The notes below the pieces were generated by a model. That model worked only from the letters and a program-made list of their open reading frames with translations, ran no database searches and was not told the DNA's origin. 33,190 nucleotides of DNA from Acidimicrobiales bacterium (lineage in GTDB: Bacteria; Actinomycetota; Acidimicrobiia; Acidimicrobiales; MedAcidi-G1): positions 1-33,190 of the forward strand of contig JAKUSA010000013.1 of NCBI GenBank assembly GCA_022449565.1, given 5' to 3'. The position numbers and the translations under genes were made by a program. Shown piece after piece: positions 1-8,543 of this stretch (the stretch's first letter is position 1; the number at the start of each line of letters is the position of its first letter).

Positions 1-2
1 TC

Positions 3-875
3 CCCGACGAACGGCTCCGCTTAGAGGTGGAGGGAGACGCGGAGAACATGACGTCCCGGATCGTGGACCTGCTCTCGCCGATCGGCAAGGGTCAGCGCGG
101 TCTGATCGTCTCGCCCCCCAAGGCCGGCAAGACCATGATCATGAAGCAGATGGCCCGGTCGATCGAGACCAACAACCCCGAGGTGAAGCTCATCGTGCTA
201 CTCGTAGACGAGCGCCCCGAGGAGGTCACCGATATGAAACGGTGGCTGATCAGCGGCGAAGTCGCCTCCTCGACATTTGACAGGCCGCCCGAGGAGCACA
301 CCGCCATCGCCGAGGTAACAATCGACCGGGCCAAGCGACTTGTGGAATACGGCGAGGACGTGGTCATCCTCCTCGACGGCATCACCCGCCTCTCCCGGGC
401 CTACAACCTGGCAGCCGGCCCGGGCACCGGGCGCATCATGTCCGGCGGATTGGACACCGGTGCCCTCTACCCGCCAAAGAAATTCTTCGGAGCGGCTCGC
501 AACGTGGAAGAAGGCGGCTCGCTGACCATCATCGGTACCGCGCTGGTCGAGACCGGTTCGAAAATGGACGAGGTGATCTTCGAGGAGTTCAAGGGGACGG
601 GAAACATGGAGCTGCGGCTTGACCGTCGGATCGCCGAACGTCGCGTCTACCCGGCAATAGATGTCAACGCCTCCTCCACCCGGCACGAGGAGCTGCTCTT
701 CGACCGGAAGCAGCTCAACCAGGTGTGGAAATTGCGTCGGGTTCTCAACGGTCTCGCCGACGGCGACAACGGCTCGGGTGCCGGTCTGGAACTGCTCATC
801 GACCGGCTCAAGACCTTCCCCAACAACGACGAGTTCTTGGCCGAGGTGGCCAAGGGGCCGTCGATGGGTGCCTGA
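3..875 (+). CDS. rho: Transcription termination factor Rho, C-terminal ATPase part (5' truncated by window edge)
   Basis: Frame is open upstream of the tracked GTG (reads [44 protein letters not shown]); Walker [50 protein letters not shown]-terminal [18 protein letters not shown]. Confidence 0.97.
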   Translation, partial: PDERLRLEVEGDAENMTSRIVDLLSPIGKGQRGLIVSPPKAGKTMIMKQMARSIETNNPEVKLIVLLVDERPEEVTDMKRWLISGEVASSTFDRPPEEHTAIAEVTIDRAKRLVEYGEDVVILLDGITRLSRAYNLAAGPGTGRIMSGGLDTGALYPPKKFFGAARNVEEGGSLTIIGTALVETGSKMDEVIFEEFKGTGNMELRLDRRIAERRVYPAIDVNASSTRHEELLFDRKQLNQVWKLRRVLNGLADGDNGSGAGLELLIDRLKTFPNNDEFLAEVAKGPSMGA

Positions 876-931
876 GTCCGGATCCGCCGCGGGTTGTTGA
901 GCCGGGCTGAAGCCCGCAGACTGGACACCCA

Positions 932-1183
932 ATGAAGTCCGAGATCCATCCCGACTACCGCCCGGTGGCCTTCCAGGACATCGGCGACGGCACGACCTTC
1001 GTGATTCCCTCCACCGTGGAGGCGACCGAGACAACGGTCATCGACGGCGTCGAATACCCGCTAGTCAAGGTTGAGGTGTCGTCGGCCAGCCATCCTTTCT
1101 TCACCGGCAAGATGCAGATCGTCGACACTGCCGGCCGGGTGGAGCGCTTCGAGCGCCGCTACGGCACGCGCCGCAAGGGCTGA
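932..1183 (+). CDS. rpmE: 50S ribosomal protein L31, Cys-less (type B / C-minus) form
   Basis: MKSEIHPDYRPVAFQDIGDGTTFVIPSTV...SHPFFTGKMQIVDTAGRVERFERRYG; located directly after rho; no cysteine in the 83 aa. Confidence 0.93.
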   Translation: MKSEIHPDYRPVAFQDIGDGTTFVIPSTVEATETTVIDGVEYPLVKVEVSSASHPFFTGKMQIVDTAGRVERFERRYGTRRKG

Positions 1184-1201
1184 TCCCCGACTGATCGGCC
1201 G

Positions 1202-2236
1202 GTGACCCCCCGGCGCACCATCGACCGAGTGCCTCGCGACCACGTGGTTTCCGACCCGGCAGGTCGCAACGACCCTCGTCGAGCCAAGTTACGAGCTCTG
1301 ATCCTCGCCGCTGGAGGCTCTGAAGCGGACGCCGGGGACTCGACCGACAGCCTGCAAGTCGGCGTAGACGATGGTTCCTGCCTGTGGGTCCTTGCCGACG
1401 ACCACGCACCCGACCGGGCCCTCGGGTCGGCCCTGCTGGAAGCGGCGGGTCGTGACCGCGTCGGCCTTGTCGTGTTCTACGACGACCCAGCAGCCGCGGC
1501 CGTGGCGGCCCGGCGGGCCAGGGCGCTGGACCCAAGACCCGAGGTCCGCCTGGTTGACGGGGGGTCCTCTCGTCCGGTCGAACCGGCTCCGGTGTCCAAA
1601 CGGTCAGTGCCGTCCGAACCACCCGACGGGTTCGAGGACCTCTGCAGGGGAGCCGGGGTGGAGCCGCTCTGCGAACACGACACATGGAGGGGGGAGGTGC
1701 TGGGCCTCGAAGTGGTAAGGATGGTCGGTGACCGGATGGAGGTCGGCGTGGGCCGGTTCGACCGGGAGGCCATGTCCCTCCTCGACGCCGGTCGGCCAGT
1801 GGCTGAGGCGCTGATCGCCGCCGCCAACCAAGTGCGGGCCCAGCGGCGCCCCGGAGCGGGTACCCACCCACTGGCCACCCTGGCCCGGGAACGGTGGTTG
1901 CGCTACGACCTGGTGGCTGCACCTTCACAGGTAGGGGCCACCGGTCTGGTCCCGGTGGATCCGGCTGACCGACGGTCCGGCCTGCGCGACCCGTCGCCCG
2001 CCCCGGCCATCGGCCTAGACGGGCGGGGTGGAACGGTACTCGTGGTGTGCACCGTGGGCGTCGACGTCGCCGTCGTGCCGGCCGCCGCTGACCTGGTGCT
2101 ACGGGAGGATCCGGACCGGGTGGTGGTGGTCATGCCGCCGCGCGACAGGTTCGATCCTGTGGATCGGGCTGTCGCCCGGCTGGCTCGCCCGGCCACGGTT
2201 GTCGGGGTACCCGGCAGCTGGGAGAGAACCGCCTGA
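1202..2236 (+). CDS. Hypothetical protein between rpmE and prfA
   Basis: Full-length 344-aa ORF filling the gap between two housekeeping genes in the same direction; GTG start; no recognised domain. Confidence 0.6.
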   Translation: MTPRRTIDRVPRDHVVSDPAGRNDPRRAKLRALILAAGGSEADAGDSTDSLQVGVDDGSCLWVLADDHAPDRALGSALLEAAGRDRVGLVVFYDDPAAAAVAARRARALDPRPEVRLVDGGSSRPVEPAPVSKRSVPSEPPDGFEDLCRGAGVEPLCEHDTWRGEVLGLEVVRMVGDRMEVGVGRFDREAMSLLDAGRPVAEALIAAANQVRAQRRPGAGTHPLATLARERWLRYDLVAAPSQVGATGLVPVDPADRRSGLRDPSPAPAIGLDGRGGTVLVVCTVGVDVAVVPAAADLVLREDPDRVVVVMPPRDRFDPVDRAVARLARPATVVGVPGSWERTA

Positions 2237-2296
2237 GCGTTCCTGGTGCCGACGGGCCCCCCGATTGACCGGCGGCCCACCGCTACCCTGAGCGGG

Positions 2297-3373
2297 ATGT
2301 TCGAACAGGTAGCGGCGCTTGAAGCTGAGTTGGGCGATGTCGAATCTCGACTGGCCGACCCGGCGGTTATCGGCGACCCGGGGCAACTCGAAGCCGTAGG
2401 TCGACGCTACAAGGAACTAGAGGCCGCCTTGGCGGTAGGTAGGCCGCTGCGCGCCGCAGGAGAGGATCTCGACGCGGCTCGGGAACTCCTCGAAGCTGCC
2501 GACGGTGAGGAACGCGACCAACTCCAACTCGAGATCTCCAGCCTGGAGGAGGAGATCGAGCGACTCGAAGGGGAACTCCGGGTCCGGTTGCTGCCTCGCG
2601 ACCCCAACGCCGGGAGGACAGTCATCGTCGAGATCCGTGGTGCCGAGGGAGGGGAGGAGGCGAACCTGTTCGCTCGCGACCTCCACGACATGTACCAGGG
2701 CCTGGCCACTGCCCGGGCCTGGGTCGTCGAGCCGCTCGGGGCCCGACCGTCGGACATGGGAGGGTTCACTGAGGTGGTGTTCATGGTCCGCGGGGAGGAT
2801 GCTTGGACCCGGCTGAAGCACGAGGGCGGCGTCCACCGGGTGCAGCGGGTGCCGGTCACCGAGTCTCAGGGGAGGGTTCACACCTCGTCGGCCACGGTCA
2901 CCGTGCTTCCCGAGGCCGACGAGGTGGAGGTGGCCATCGACGACAAGGACCTCCAGGTCGACGTCTACCGGTCGTCGGGTCCGGGCGGCCAGTCGGTGAA
3001 TACCACCGACTCGGCGGTGAGGATCACCCACCGTCCGTCTGGGCTGGTGGTGACGATGCAAGACGAGAAGAGCCAACTCCAGAACAAGACCAAGGCGCTC
3101 CGGGTGCTCCGGACCCGTCTCCTCCAGGCCGAGCAGGAGCGCCAGCAGTCCGAAGAGGCCTCGGTCCGCCGCGGCCAGGTGGGGGGCGGGAGCCGCTCGG
3201 AGAAGATCCGGACATACAACTTCAAGGAGAACAGGGTGACCGACCACCGGATCGGCATGACCCTCCACCGCCTGGACCGGATCTTGGCCGGCGACCTCGA
3301 CGAGCTCACCGACGGCCTATTGGCCGACGAGCGGGACCGCCAGTTGGCCGAGGGCTTGGACGGTGGTCGCTGA
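2297..3373 (+). CDS. prfA: Peptide chain release factor 1
   Basis: GGQ motif (SSGPGGQSVNTTDSAVRITH); RVPVTESQGRVHTSSATVTV contains the RF1-type PxT motif; start reassigned from tracked 2246 to ATG 2297 (MFEQVAALEAEL). Confidence 0.95.
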   Translation: MFEQVAALEAELGDVESRLADPAVIGDPGQLEAVGRRYKELEAALAVGRPLRAAGEDLDAARELLEAADGEERDQLQLEISSLEEEIERLEGELRVRLLPRDPNAGRTVIVEIRGAEGGEEANLFARDLHDMYQGLATARAWVVEPLGARPSDMGGFTEVVFMVRGEDAWTRLKHEGGVHRVQRVPVTESQGRVHTSSATVTVLPEADEVEVAIDDKDLQVDVYRSSGPGGQSVNTTDSAVRITHRPSGLVVTMQDEKSQLQNKTKALRVLRTRLLQAEQERQQSEEASVRRGQVGGGSRSEKIRTYNFKENRVTDHRIGMTLHRLDRILAGDLDELTDGLLADERDRQLAEGLDGGR

Positions 3374-4271
3374 CCTGGGCTCCGGGTCGTCGTCCCCGGA
3401 GGAAGGCACACTGTTCTGGCGGGAGGTGCTCTCCGACACGGAACGTCGATTGGCTGCCGGTGCCAGCCCATCCCGGGAGGCCCGCTGGATGGTGGCCGCG
3501 GTGTCCGGAATCGAGGATGACGCGGGGCTCGACTTGCCGGCCATACCGCGCCACCTGGCTCGACTCGACGTCCTGGTGGTCCGCAGGCTCGCCGGCGAGC
3601 CGCTGCAGTACGTGCTAGGCCGGTGGCCCTTCCGGGGCCTCGATCTGATGATCGACCGTCGGGTGCTGATCCCGCGGCCCGAGACGGAGGTGGTGGTGGG
3701 GTATGCCCTGGAGGAGTGCAACCGGGCGGCCGCGAGCCAGCCACTGGGGGAACCGGTTCACGTGGCCGACCTGGGATGTGGGTCGGGGGCGATCGGACTG
3801 GCCGTGGCCGCCGAGCATCCCGCGGCCCGTGTGTGGTGCACCGACGTCTCGACCGACGCGCTGGCCGTGGCCAAGGCCAACTTGGCTGGCCTCGGGCTGC
3901 CGGCCCGACAGGTCAGCCTGGTCGAGGGGTCGTGGTTCTCCGCGTTGCCGGCCTGCATGGCCGGTCGGTTCGACGTGGTTGTTTCCAACCCTCCCTATGT
4001 GGCCGACAGTGAACCCCTACCGCCTGAGGTCGCCGACTGGGAGCCGCAGGCGGCACTGCGGGCCGGCCCGCGGGGCACCGAGGACCTCGTCCACCTGGTG
4101 GAGGAGGCTCCCGCCTGGCTCACCCCCGACGGTGCCCTGGTGTTGGAACTCTCACCGGCGTCGGCCAACACGGTCGCCGAGCGAGCCCGGAGCGTGGGCT
4201 ACCGGGTGGTTGGGGTCCACCCGGACCTGGTCGGTCGGGATCGCGTGCTAGTAGCCCGGAGGCCGGCATGA
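3363..4271 (+). CDS. prmC: Release factor glutamine N5-methyltransferase
   Basis: SAM motif VADLGCGSGAIGLAVA and catalytic NPPY (VVSNPPYVADSEPLPPEVADWEPQAALRAG); overlaps the prfA stop. Confidence 0.95.
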   Translation: MVADLGSGSSSPEEGTLFWREVLSDTERRLAAGASPSREARWMVAAVSGIEDDAGLDLPAIPRHLARLDVLVVRRLAGEPLQYVLGRWPFRGLDLMIDRRVLIPRPETEVVVGYALEECNRAAASQPLGEPVHVADLGCGSGAIGLAVAAEHPAARVWCTDVSTDALAVAKANLAGLGLPARQVSLVEGSWFSALPACMAGRFDVVVSNPPYVADSEPLPPEVADWEPQAALRAGPRGTEDLVHLVEEAPAWLTPDGALVLELSPASANTVAERARSVGYRVVGVHPDLVGRDRVLVARRPA

Positions 4272-4897
4272 TCCGGTTGGTTGACGCCGTGGCCGACCCG
4301 GCCGCTGCCCGGGCTGCCGCTCTGGACGAGCTCCGGAGTGGGGGCCTCGTCGTACTTCCCACCGAGACTGTCTACGGTCTGGCTGTCCTGCCGTCCGGGC
4401 CGAGGGCCGTCGACGCCATGTTCAGGAGGAAGGGTCGGTCCGACAACCGGCCGGTGGCCGTCCTGGTGGCCGACGTTGACCAGGCCCGTACCGTTGTCGA
4501 GCCCGGTCCGGCCTTCGAGCTCCTAGCTGCCGCCTTCTGGCCGGGGCCGCTCACCGTGGTAACCACCCGCGGTGTGGGCTTCTCGGCTCGACTCGGCGGT
4601 GACCAGGCCTCCGTCGGGGTGCGTTGCCCCGACCACGAGTTGGTCCGGGCACTGGCCGCCGAAGTCGGACCGCTGGCCGTCACCTCGGCCAACCGTTCCG
4701 GCCGACCAACCGAGGCCGATGCCCGTTCCGCAGCTGAGGCCCTGGGCGGAGATCTGCTGGTCTTAGATGGCGGTCCGTGTACCGGCGCCCCCTCCACGGT
4801 CGTCGACGTGACAGCCGACCCGGCCCGTGTCCTACGGGCCGGCAGTATCGGGCGGGAAGCCCTTACCGGCATCGGCCTCGTCCTGGGTGACGATTAG
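4268..4897 (+). CDS. L-threonylcarbamoyladenylate synthase (Sua5/YciO/YrdC family)
   Basis: LRSGGLVVLPTETVYGLAV; FWPGPLTVV; VGVRCPDHELVRAL; VTSANRSGRPT; ATGA overlap with prmC. Confidence 0.92.
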   Translation: MIRLVDAVADPAAARAAALDELRSGGLVVLPTETVYGLAVLPSGPRAVDAMFRRKGRSDNRPVAVLVADVDQARTVVEPGPAFELLAAAFWPGPLTVVTTRGVGFSARLGGDQASVGVRCPDHELVRALAAEVGPLAVTSANRSGRPTEADARSAAEALGGDLLVLDGGPCTGAPSTVVDVTADPARVLRAGSIGREALTGIGLVLGDD

Positions 4898-4906
4898 CAT
4901 CGGCCC

Positions 4907-5347
4907 ATGGCCACTATCGCTGTGGGCTGTGACCACGCCGGTTACCACCTCAAGGAGTGCCTGGTCGCCGAGTTGCGGACCCTGGGTCACGAGGTCCTCG
5001 ACTTGGGCACCGACTCGACCGACCGGGTTGACTACCCGGACTTCGGCTTTGCGGTGGCTCGTGCCGTGGCTGGTGGGGAGGCAACGGCCGGGGTGGCGGT
5101 CTGCGGGTCAGGGGTCGGGATCGCTATGGCGGCCAACAAGGTGGCCGGCATCCGGGCAGCCACTGTCCACGACGTGGAGTCAGCTCGGCTGTCCAAGGCC
5201 CACAACGACGCCAACGTGCTCTGCTTCGGAGAGCGGGTCATCGATCCTGAGGTGGCTGAGGAAGCGTTGCGGGCCTGGTTGGACGAGGACTTCGAGGGTG
5301 GTCGCCACGATGCACGAGTGACCAAGCTCGACGCCATGGGAGGCTGA
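4907..5347 (+). CDS. rpiB: Ribose-5-phosphate isomerase B
   Basis: IAVGCDHAGYHLKECL; VAVCGSGVGIAMAANKVAGIRAATVHD; ARLSKAHNDANVLCFGERVI. Confidence 0.93.
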   Translation: MATIAVGCDHAGYHLKECLVAELRTLGHEVLDLGTDSTDRVDYPDFGFAVARAVAGGEATAGVAVCGSGVGIAMAANKVAGIRAATVHDVESARLSKAHNDANVLCFGERVIDPEVAEEALRAWLDEDFEGGRHDARVTKLDAMGG

Positions 5348-5370
5348 CGGCGGCGCCCCCGCCCGGAACC

Positions 5371-6588
5371 ATGCTCCGCACCGTGCGCGCCGTTGTCCGC
5401 CTGCGGCGACCCCAGATGGGCCGAACCGGCCGGCGGCTCCGTGGGGCGGCCAACGTCGCTGACCTCCGGCGCATGGCCCGCCGGCGTCTACCCGGAGGGG
5501 TCTTCGACTACATCGACGGCGGTGCCGAGGACGAGTCGGCCCTTGCCCGGAACGTCGAGGCCTACCGGAGGGTCACCTTCCGACCCCGGGTGCTGCGCGA
5601 CATAGGCACGGTCGAAGTGTCGACGACGCTGCTGGGTCGTCCGGTGGCCTTCCCCCTGGTGCTTGCTCCCACCGGCTTCACCCGCATCGCCGATCCGGAG
5701 GGCGAGTTGGCCGTGGTGCGGGCGGCTGGTAGGGCCGGGATCCCATTCACCCTTTCCACCATGGGCACTCGCTCCATCGAGGAGTGCGCGGCAGTTGCTG
5801 GGCCCGACGCCCGGCTCTGGTTCCAGGTCTACACATGGCGCGACCGGTCGCTTGTCCAGGGGCTGGTGGAACGGGCCGCGGCCGCCGGGTTCGAGGCGCT
5901 TTGCGTAACCGTGGACGCGCCGGTGCTGGGTCGTCGGGAACGCGACGTGCGACGCGGGTTCACCCTCCCACCGGAAATCGGTCCGGGCACGTTGCTCGAC
6001 GGCTTGCGCCATCCCAGCTGGACCTGGCGTTTCCTGCGCTCCGAGCCGATCCGATTCGCCAGTGCCCAGGGTGCGGCCGGGGGTGACGGGTCCACGGCGG
6101 TAGACCTGGCCGAGTACATGGCATCCCAGTTCGACCCAGGCCTTTCGTGGCGGGACCTGGAATGGTTTCGCTCTATCTGGGACGGCCCCCTGGTCCTCAA
6201 GGGGATCCAGTCGGTAGCCGACGCCCGACTGGCCGCCGAGGCCGGGGTTGCCGCCATTGCCGTCTCTAACCACGGGGGTCGCCAACTCGACGGTGCCCCA
6301 GCATCGTTCGACCTCCTGCCGGAGATTGTCGAGGCGGTGGGGGACCGGGTGGAGGTGATCTGCGACGGCGGGGTGCGCCGGGGTTCCGACATCGTCAAGG
6401 CGCTGGCGGTTGGTGCGGATGCGGTCATGGCCGGCCGCCTGTACCTCTACGCCCTCGGCGCGGTGGGCGAGCCAGGGGTCGACCATGTCTTGAACCTGAT
6501 GCGGTCGGGCATGGAACGGACGATGGCCCTGGTCGGAGCGGCCACGGTGGGCGACCTGGGACCGGAGTTGGTCGACCTGGGGGGTTGA
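5371..6588 (+). CDS. FMN-dependent alpha-hydroxyacid oxidase/dehydrogenase (L-lactate dehydrogenase-like)
   Basis: FDYIDGGAEDE; LAPTGFTRIADPEGE; LWFQVYTWRDR; CVTVDAPVLGRRERDVRRGF; LVLKGIQSVADA; SNHGGRQLDGAPAS; CDGGVRRGSDIVKALAVGADAVMAGR. Confidence 0.93.
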   Translation: MLRTVRAVVRLRRPQMGRTGRRLRGAANVADLRRMARRRLPGGVFDYIDGGAEDESALARNVEAYRRVTFRPRVLRDIGTVEVSTTLLGRPVAFPLVLAPTGFTRIADPEGELAVVRAAGRAGIPFTLSTMGTRSIEECAAVAGPDARLWFQVYTWRDRSLVQGLVERAAAAGFEALCVTVDAPVLGRRERDVRRGFTLPPEIGPGTLLDGLRHPSWTWRFLRSEPIRFASAQGAAGGDGSTAVDLAEYMASQFDPGLSWRDLEWFRSIWDGPLVLKGIQSVADARLAAEAGVAAIAVSNHGGRQLDGAPASFDLLPEIVEAVGDRVEVICDGGVRRGSDIVKALAVGADAVMAGRLYLYALGAVGEPGVDHVLNLMRSGMERTMALVGAATVGDLGPELVDLGG

Positions 6589-6602
6589 GGAGCAGGGACT
6601 GG

Positions 6603-7223
6603 TCAGGCTGCCGCGGCCGGCGCCTCCAGCAGGCCGACCAGCATGTCGGCCAGGTTCTTCTGGTAATGACGGGCGTCAAGTACCGGCGAGGCGCCGCCGT
6701 CGAGGATCCGGGCCCGTTCGGCCAGTGAGGAGGTCATCAACTGCATCATGGCCACCAGCCGCTCCCGCCGCACGGCGCCACTCAGGTGCTCCGGACGGTT
6801 CTCGAGCAGGTCCAGGGCTCGGGACAGGTTAGGGGCGGCCAGGTCGGCCGGGATATGGCGCCAGTCGGCGAACCGGTCGGCCAATTGCGCCACGATCCGC
6901 AAGTAGCGACGACCCCTGTCATTGTCGAAGCAGGCCACCATGGGCGCCACCAGGGCGTCGACCACCGAGCGGGTGGAAGCCTCGCCCTCCAGACCGGCCA
7001 ACAGCTGCCCCCGGTGGGCGTCGATCGGCTCGCCGTGGTGGGCCAGGATTCGCTCCAGGAGTCCTTCCCGAGAGCCGAAGTGGTAGGTGACCGCCGACGC
7101 GTTCCGCTGGTGGGCGGCGGCCACGATCTCCCGCACCCTCACCTGCCAGATGCCGACGTCGGCAAAGAGTCGCTCGGCCTCGACCTCCAGGCGGGCCCGG
7201 GTCTTGGTGCTGTCGCGGGGCAC
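6603..7223 (-). CDS. TetR/AcrR family transcriptional regulator
   Basis: N-terminal HTH: RARLEVEAERLFADVGIWQVRVREIVAAAHQRNASAVTYHFGSREGLLERIL. Confidence 0.9.
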   Translation of the reverse strand: MPRDSTKTRARLEVEAERLFADVGIWQVRVREIVAAAHQRNASAVTYHFGSREGLLERILAHHGEPIDAHRGQLLAGLEGEASTRSVVDALVAPMVACFDNDRGRRYLRIVAQLADRFADWRHIPADLAAPNLSRALDLLENRPEHLSGAVRRERLVAMMQLMTSSLAERARILDGGASPVLDARHYQKNLADMLVGLLEAPAAAA

Positions 7224-7229
7224 CGAGGC

Positions 7230-8441
7230 CTAGCCGAGGGGCAGCAGAGCGCTGGATGGGATGACCGACACGTCGAGGTTGTCGGGCAGCGGATAGCCGA
7301 ACTCGGGGAATCGCCGCTCGGCCAGGGCCCGATAGTGGTCGGTGGAGTGGGTGCGGTCGGTGTCGTACTCGGGGATCACCTGCTCCCCGAAAACCTCGAT
7401 CATCTCGAGGATCTGCTCATGGGCCATGCCCTCGATGGGCAGGCCGAAGACCACCTGGTCGCACCCCACCTCCTGATAGCGGGCCACCTGCTCGCACACC
7501 TCCTCGGGGGTCCCGCAGAGCAGGTAGCCGCCCTCGATGGCCAGGTCCAGCATCTCGTCTGTCCAACCAGGGTCGTTGGGCGGGTCGGGCCAGGTAACGG
7601 CGTCCGGGGACTTGGGCATGGTGTCGTGGTAGAGGTTGACCATGGTGACCAGGTAGCCCCGACCCTTGGCTTTGGCGATCGCCCGGGCTGTTTCCCGGTC
7701 CTCGAGGCAGATCACCGCGTTGGTCATCATCACGTTGTCGTTCCTGAACTGTCCGATCTGCTCGACCGGGTCGACGATGGCCTCCTTGTAGGCCGCCACC
7801 CGACCCTTCAGGTTGTAGATCGGCTCGAAGTTGAAGGCGATGGCCCCGATGCCCAGCGACCCGGCTTTGGCGAAAGTGGGTGGGTTGCCACAGGCCACCC
7901 AGAGCGGCGGGTGGCCTGGGCCGTAGGGCTTGGGGAGGATGTTGTGCGGGGTGGGCACGGTGAAGTACTCGCCGTGGAAGTCGTAGTCCTTCTGCTCCCA
8001 CATACGAGGGATCTCCCGTATGACCTCGTCCCACATGGCTTTCGTCTCGTTGGGGTCGAGGACGTTGAACATGCGGAGCTCGTGGCTGCCGGCACCCCGA
8101 CCGGTGCCGAACTCGAATCGGCGGTCGGTGACGTGGTCGAGCATGGCGGCGCGCTCAGCGATCCGGGCCGGGTGCTCCTTCTTGGTGGGGAGGCTGGTGA
8201 TGGCCGAGCCGATGTGGATGTAGTCAGTTTGGGCGGCCACATAGCCCATGAGCGGGGCGGGAGCCGACATATGGCTGTACTCGCTCAGCCCGTGGTGCTC
8301 GCCAAACCACATGTACTTCCAGTTGTGCTTGTCGGCCAGGATGCCGCACTCGGCTTCCCGCATGAGTTCGGTGTGCTCGCACTCGGTGTCGTGGGCGGCG
8401 GGACCGGGGATATAGCCGTTCGAAAAGATGCCGAACTCCAT
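7230..8441 (-). CDS. LLM-class (luciferase-like) flavin-dependent monooxygenase
   Basis: MEFGIFSNGYIPGP; WFGEHHGLSEYSHMSAP; IHIGSAITSLPTKKEHPARIAERAAMLDHVTDRRFEFGTGRGAG; CGTPEEVCEQVARYQEVGCDQVVFGLP. Confidence 0.92.
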   Translation of the reverse strand: MEFGIFSNGYIPGPAAHDTECEHTELMREAECGILADKHNWKYMWFGEHHGLSEYSHMSAPAPLMGYVAAQTDYIHIGSAITSLPTKKEHPARIAERAAMLDHVTDRRFEFGTGRGAGSHELRMFNVLDPNETKAMWDEVIREIPRMWEQKDYDFHGEYFTVPTPHNILPKPYGPGHPPLWVACGNPPTFAKAGSLGIGAIAFNFEPIYNLKGRVAAYKEAIVDPVEQIGQFRNDNVMMTNAVICLEDRETARAIAKAKGRGYLVTMVNLYHDTMPKSPDAVTWPDPPNDPGWTDEMLDLAIEGGYLLCGTPEEVCEQVARYQEVGCDQVVFGLPIEGMAHEQILEMIEVFGEQVIPEYDTDRTHSTDHYRALAERRFPEFGYPLPDNLDVSVIPSSALLPLG

Positions 8442-8465
8442 GGGGTGCTCCTGCCGGATTGGTAG

Positions 8466-8480
8466 TAATGGCTGACATTA
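8466..8480. promoter_or_regulatory. Candidate TetR-type operator (imperfect dyad) in a divergent promoter region
   Basis: TAATG-GCTGA-CATTA in the 102-bp gap between the divergent LLM/TetR operon and the acyl-CoA synthetase gene; an AT-rich island in GC-rich sequence. Confidence 0.4.
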
Positions 8481-8543
8481 GTATTATGGACCGACGTTCC
8501 TCCGTCAAGCCCCCGGCGCCAGCGCCCCGGTACCGTCCCAGCC

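Noticed and set aside
198-1034. 278-aa minus-strand ORF over rho
   Set aside because: Shadow ORF antisense to rho with no recognisable motif.
2417-3268. 283-aa minus-strand ORF over prfA
   Set aside because: Antisense shadow of prfA; His/Leu/Arg-rich translation.
2803-3618. 271-aa plus-strand ORF across prfA/prmC
   Set aside because: Alternate frame of two strongly supported genes; Gly/Arg/Pro-rich artefact.
5488-6486. 332-aa minus-strand ORF
   Set aside because: Antisense to the alpha-hydroxyacid oxidase gene, no family resemblance.
5371-6588. Mycofactocin MftD assignment for the FMN oxidase
   Set aside because: No mftA/B/C/E/F genes nearby and the N-terminal sequence fits general lactate/hydroxyacid oxidases at least as well.
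6786-8465. 559-aa plus-strand ORF
   Set aside because: Antisense to well-supported TetR and LLM genes; composition (His/Val/Gly/Asp-rich) is typical of the shadow frame of high-GC coding sequence.
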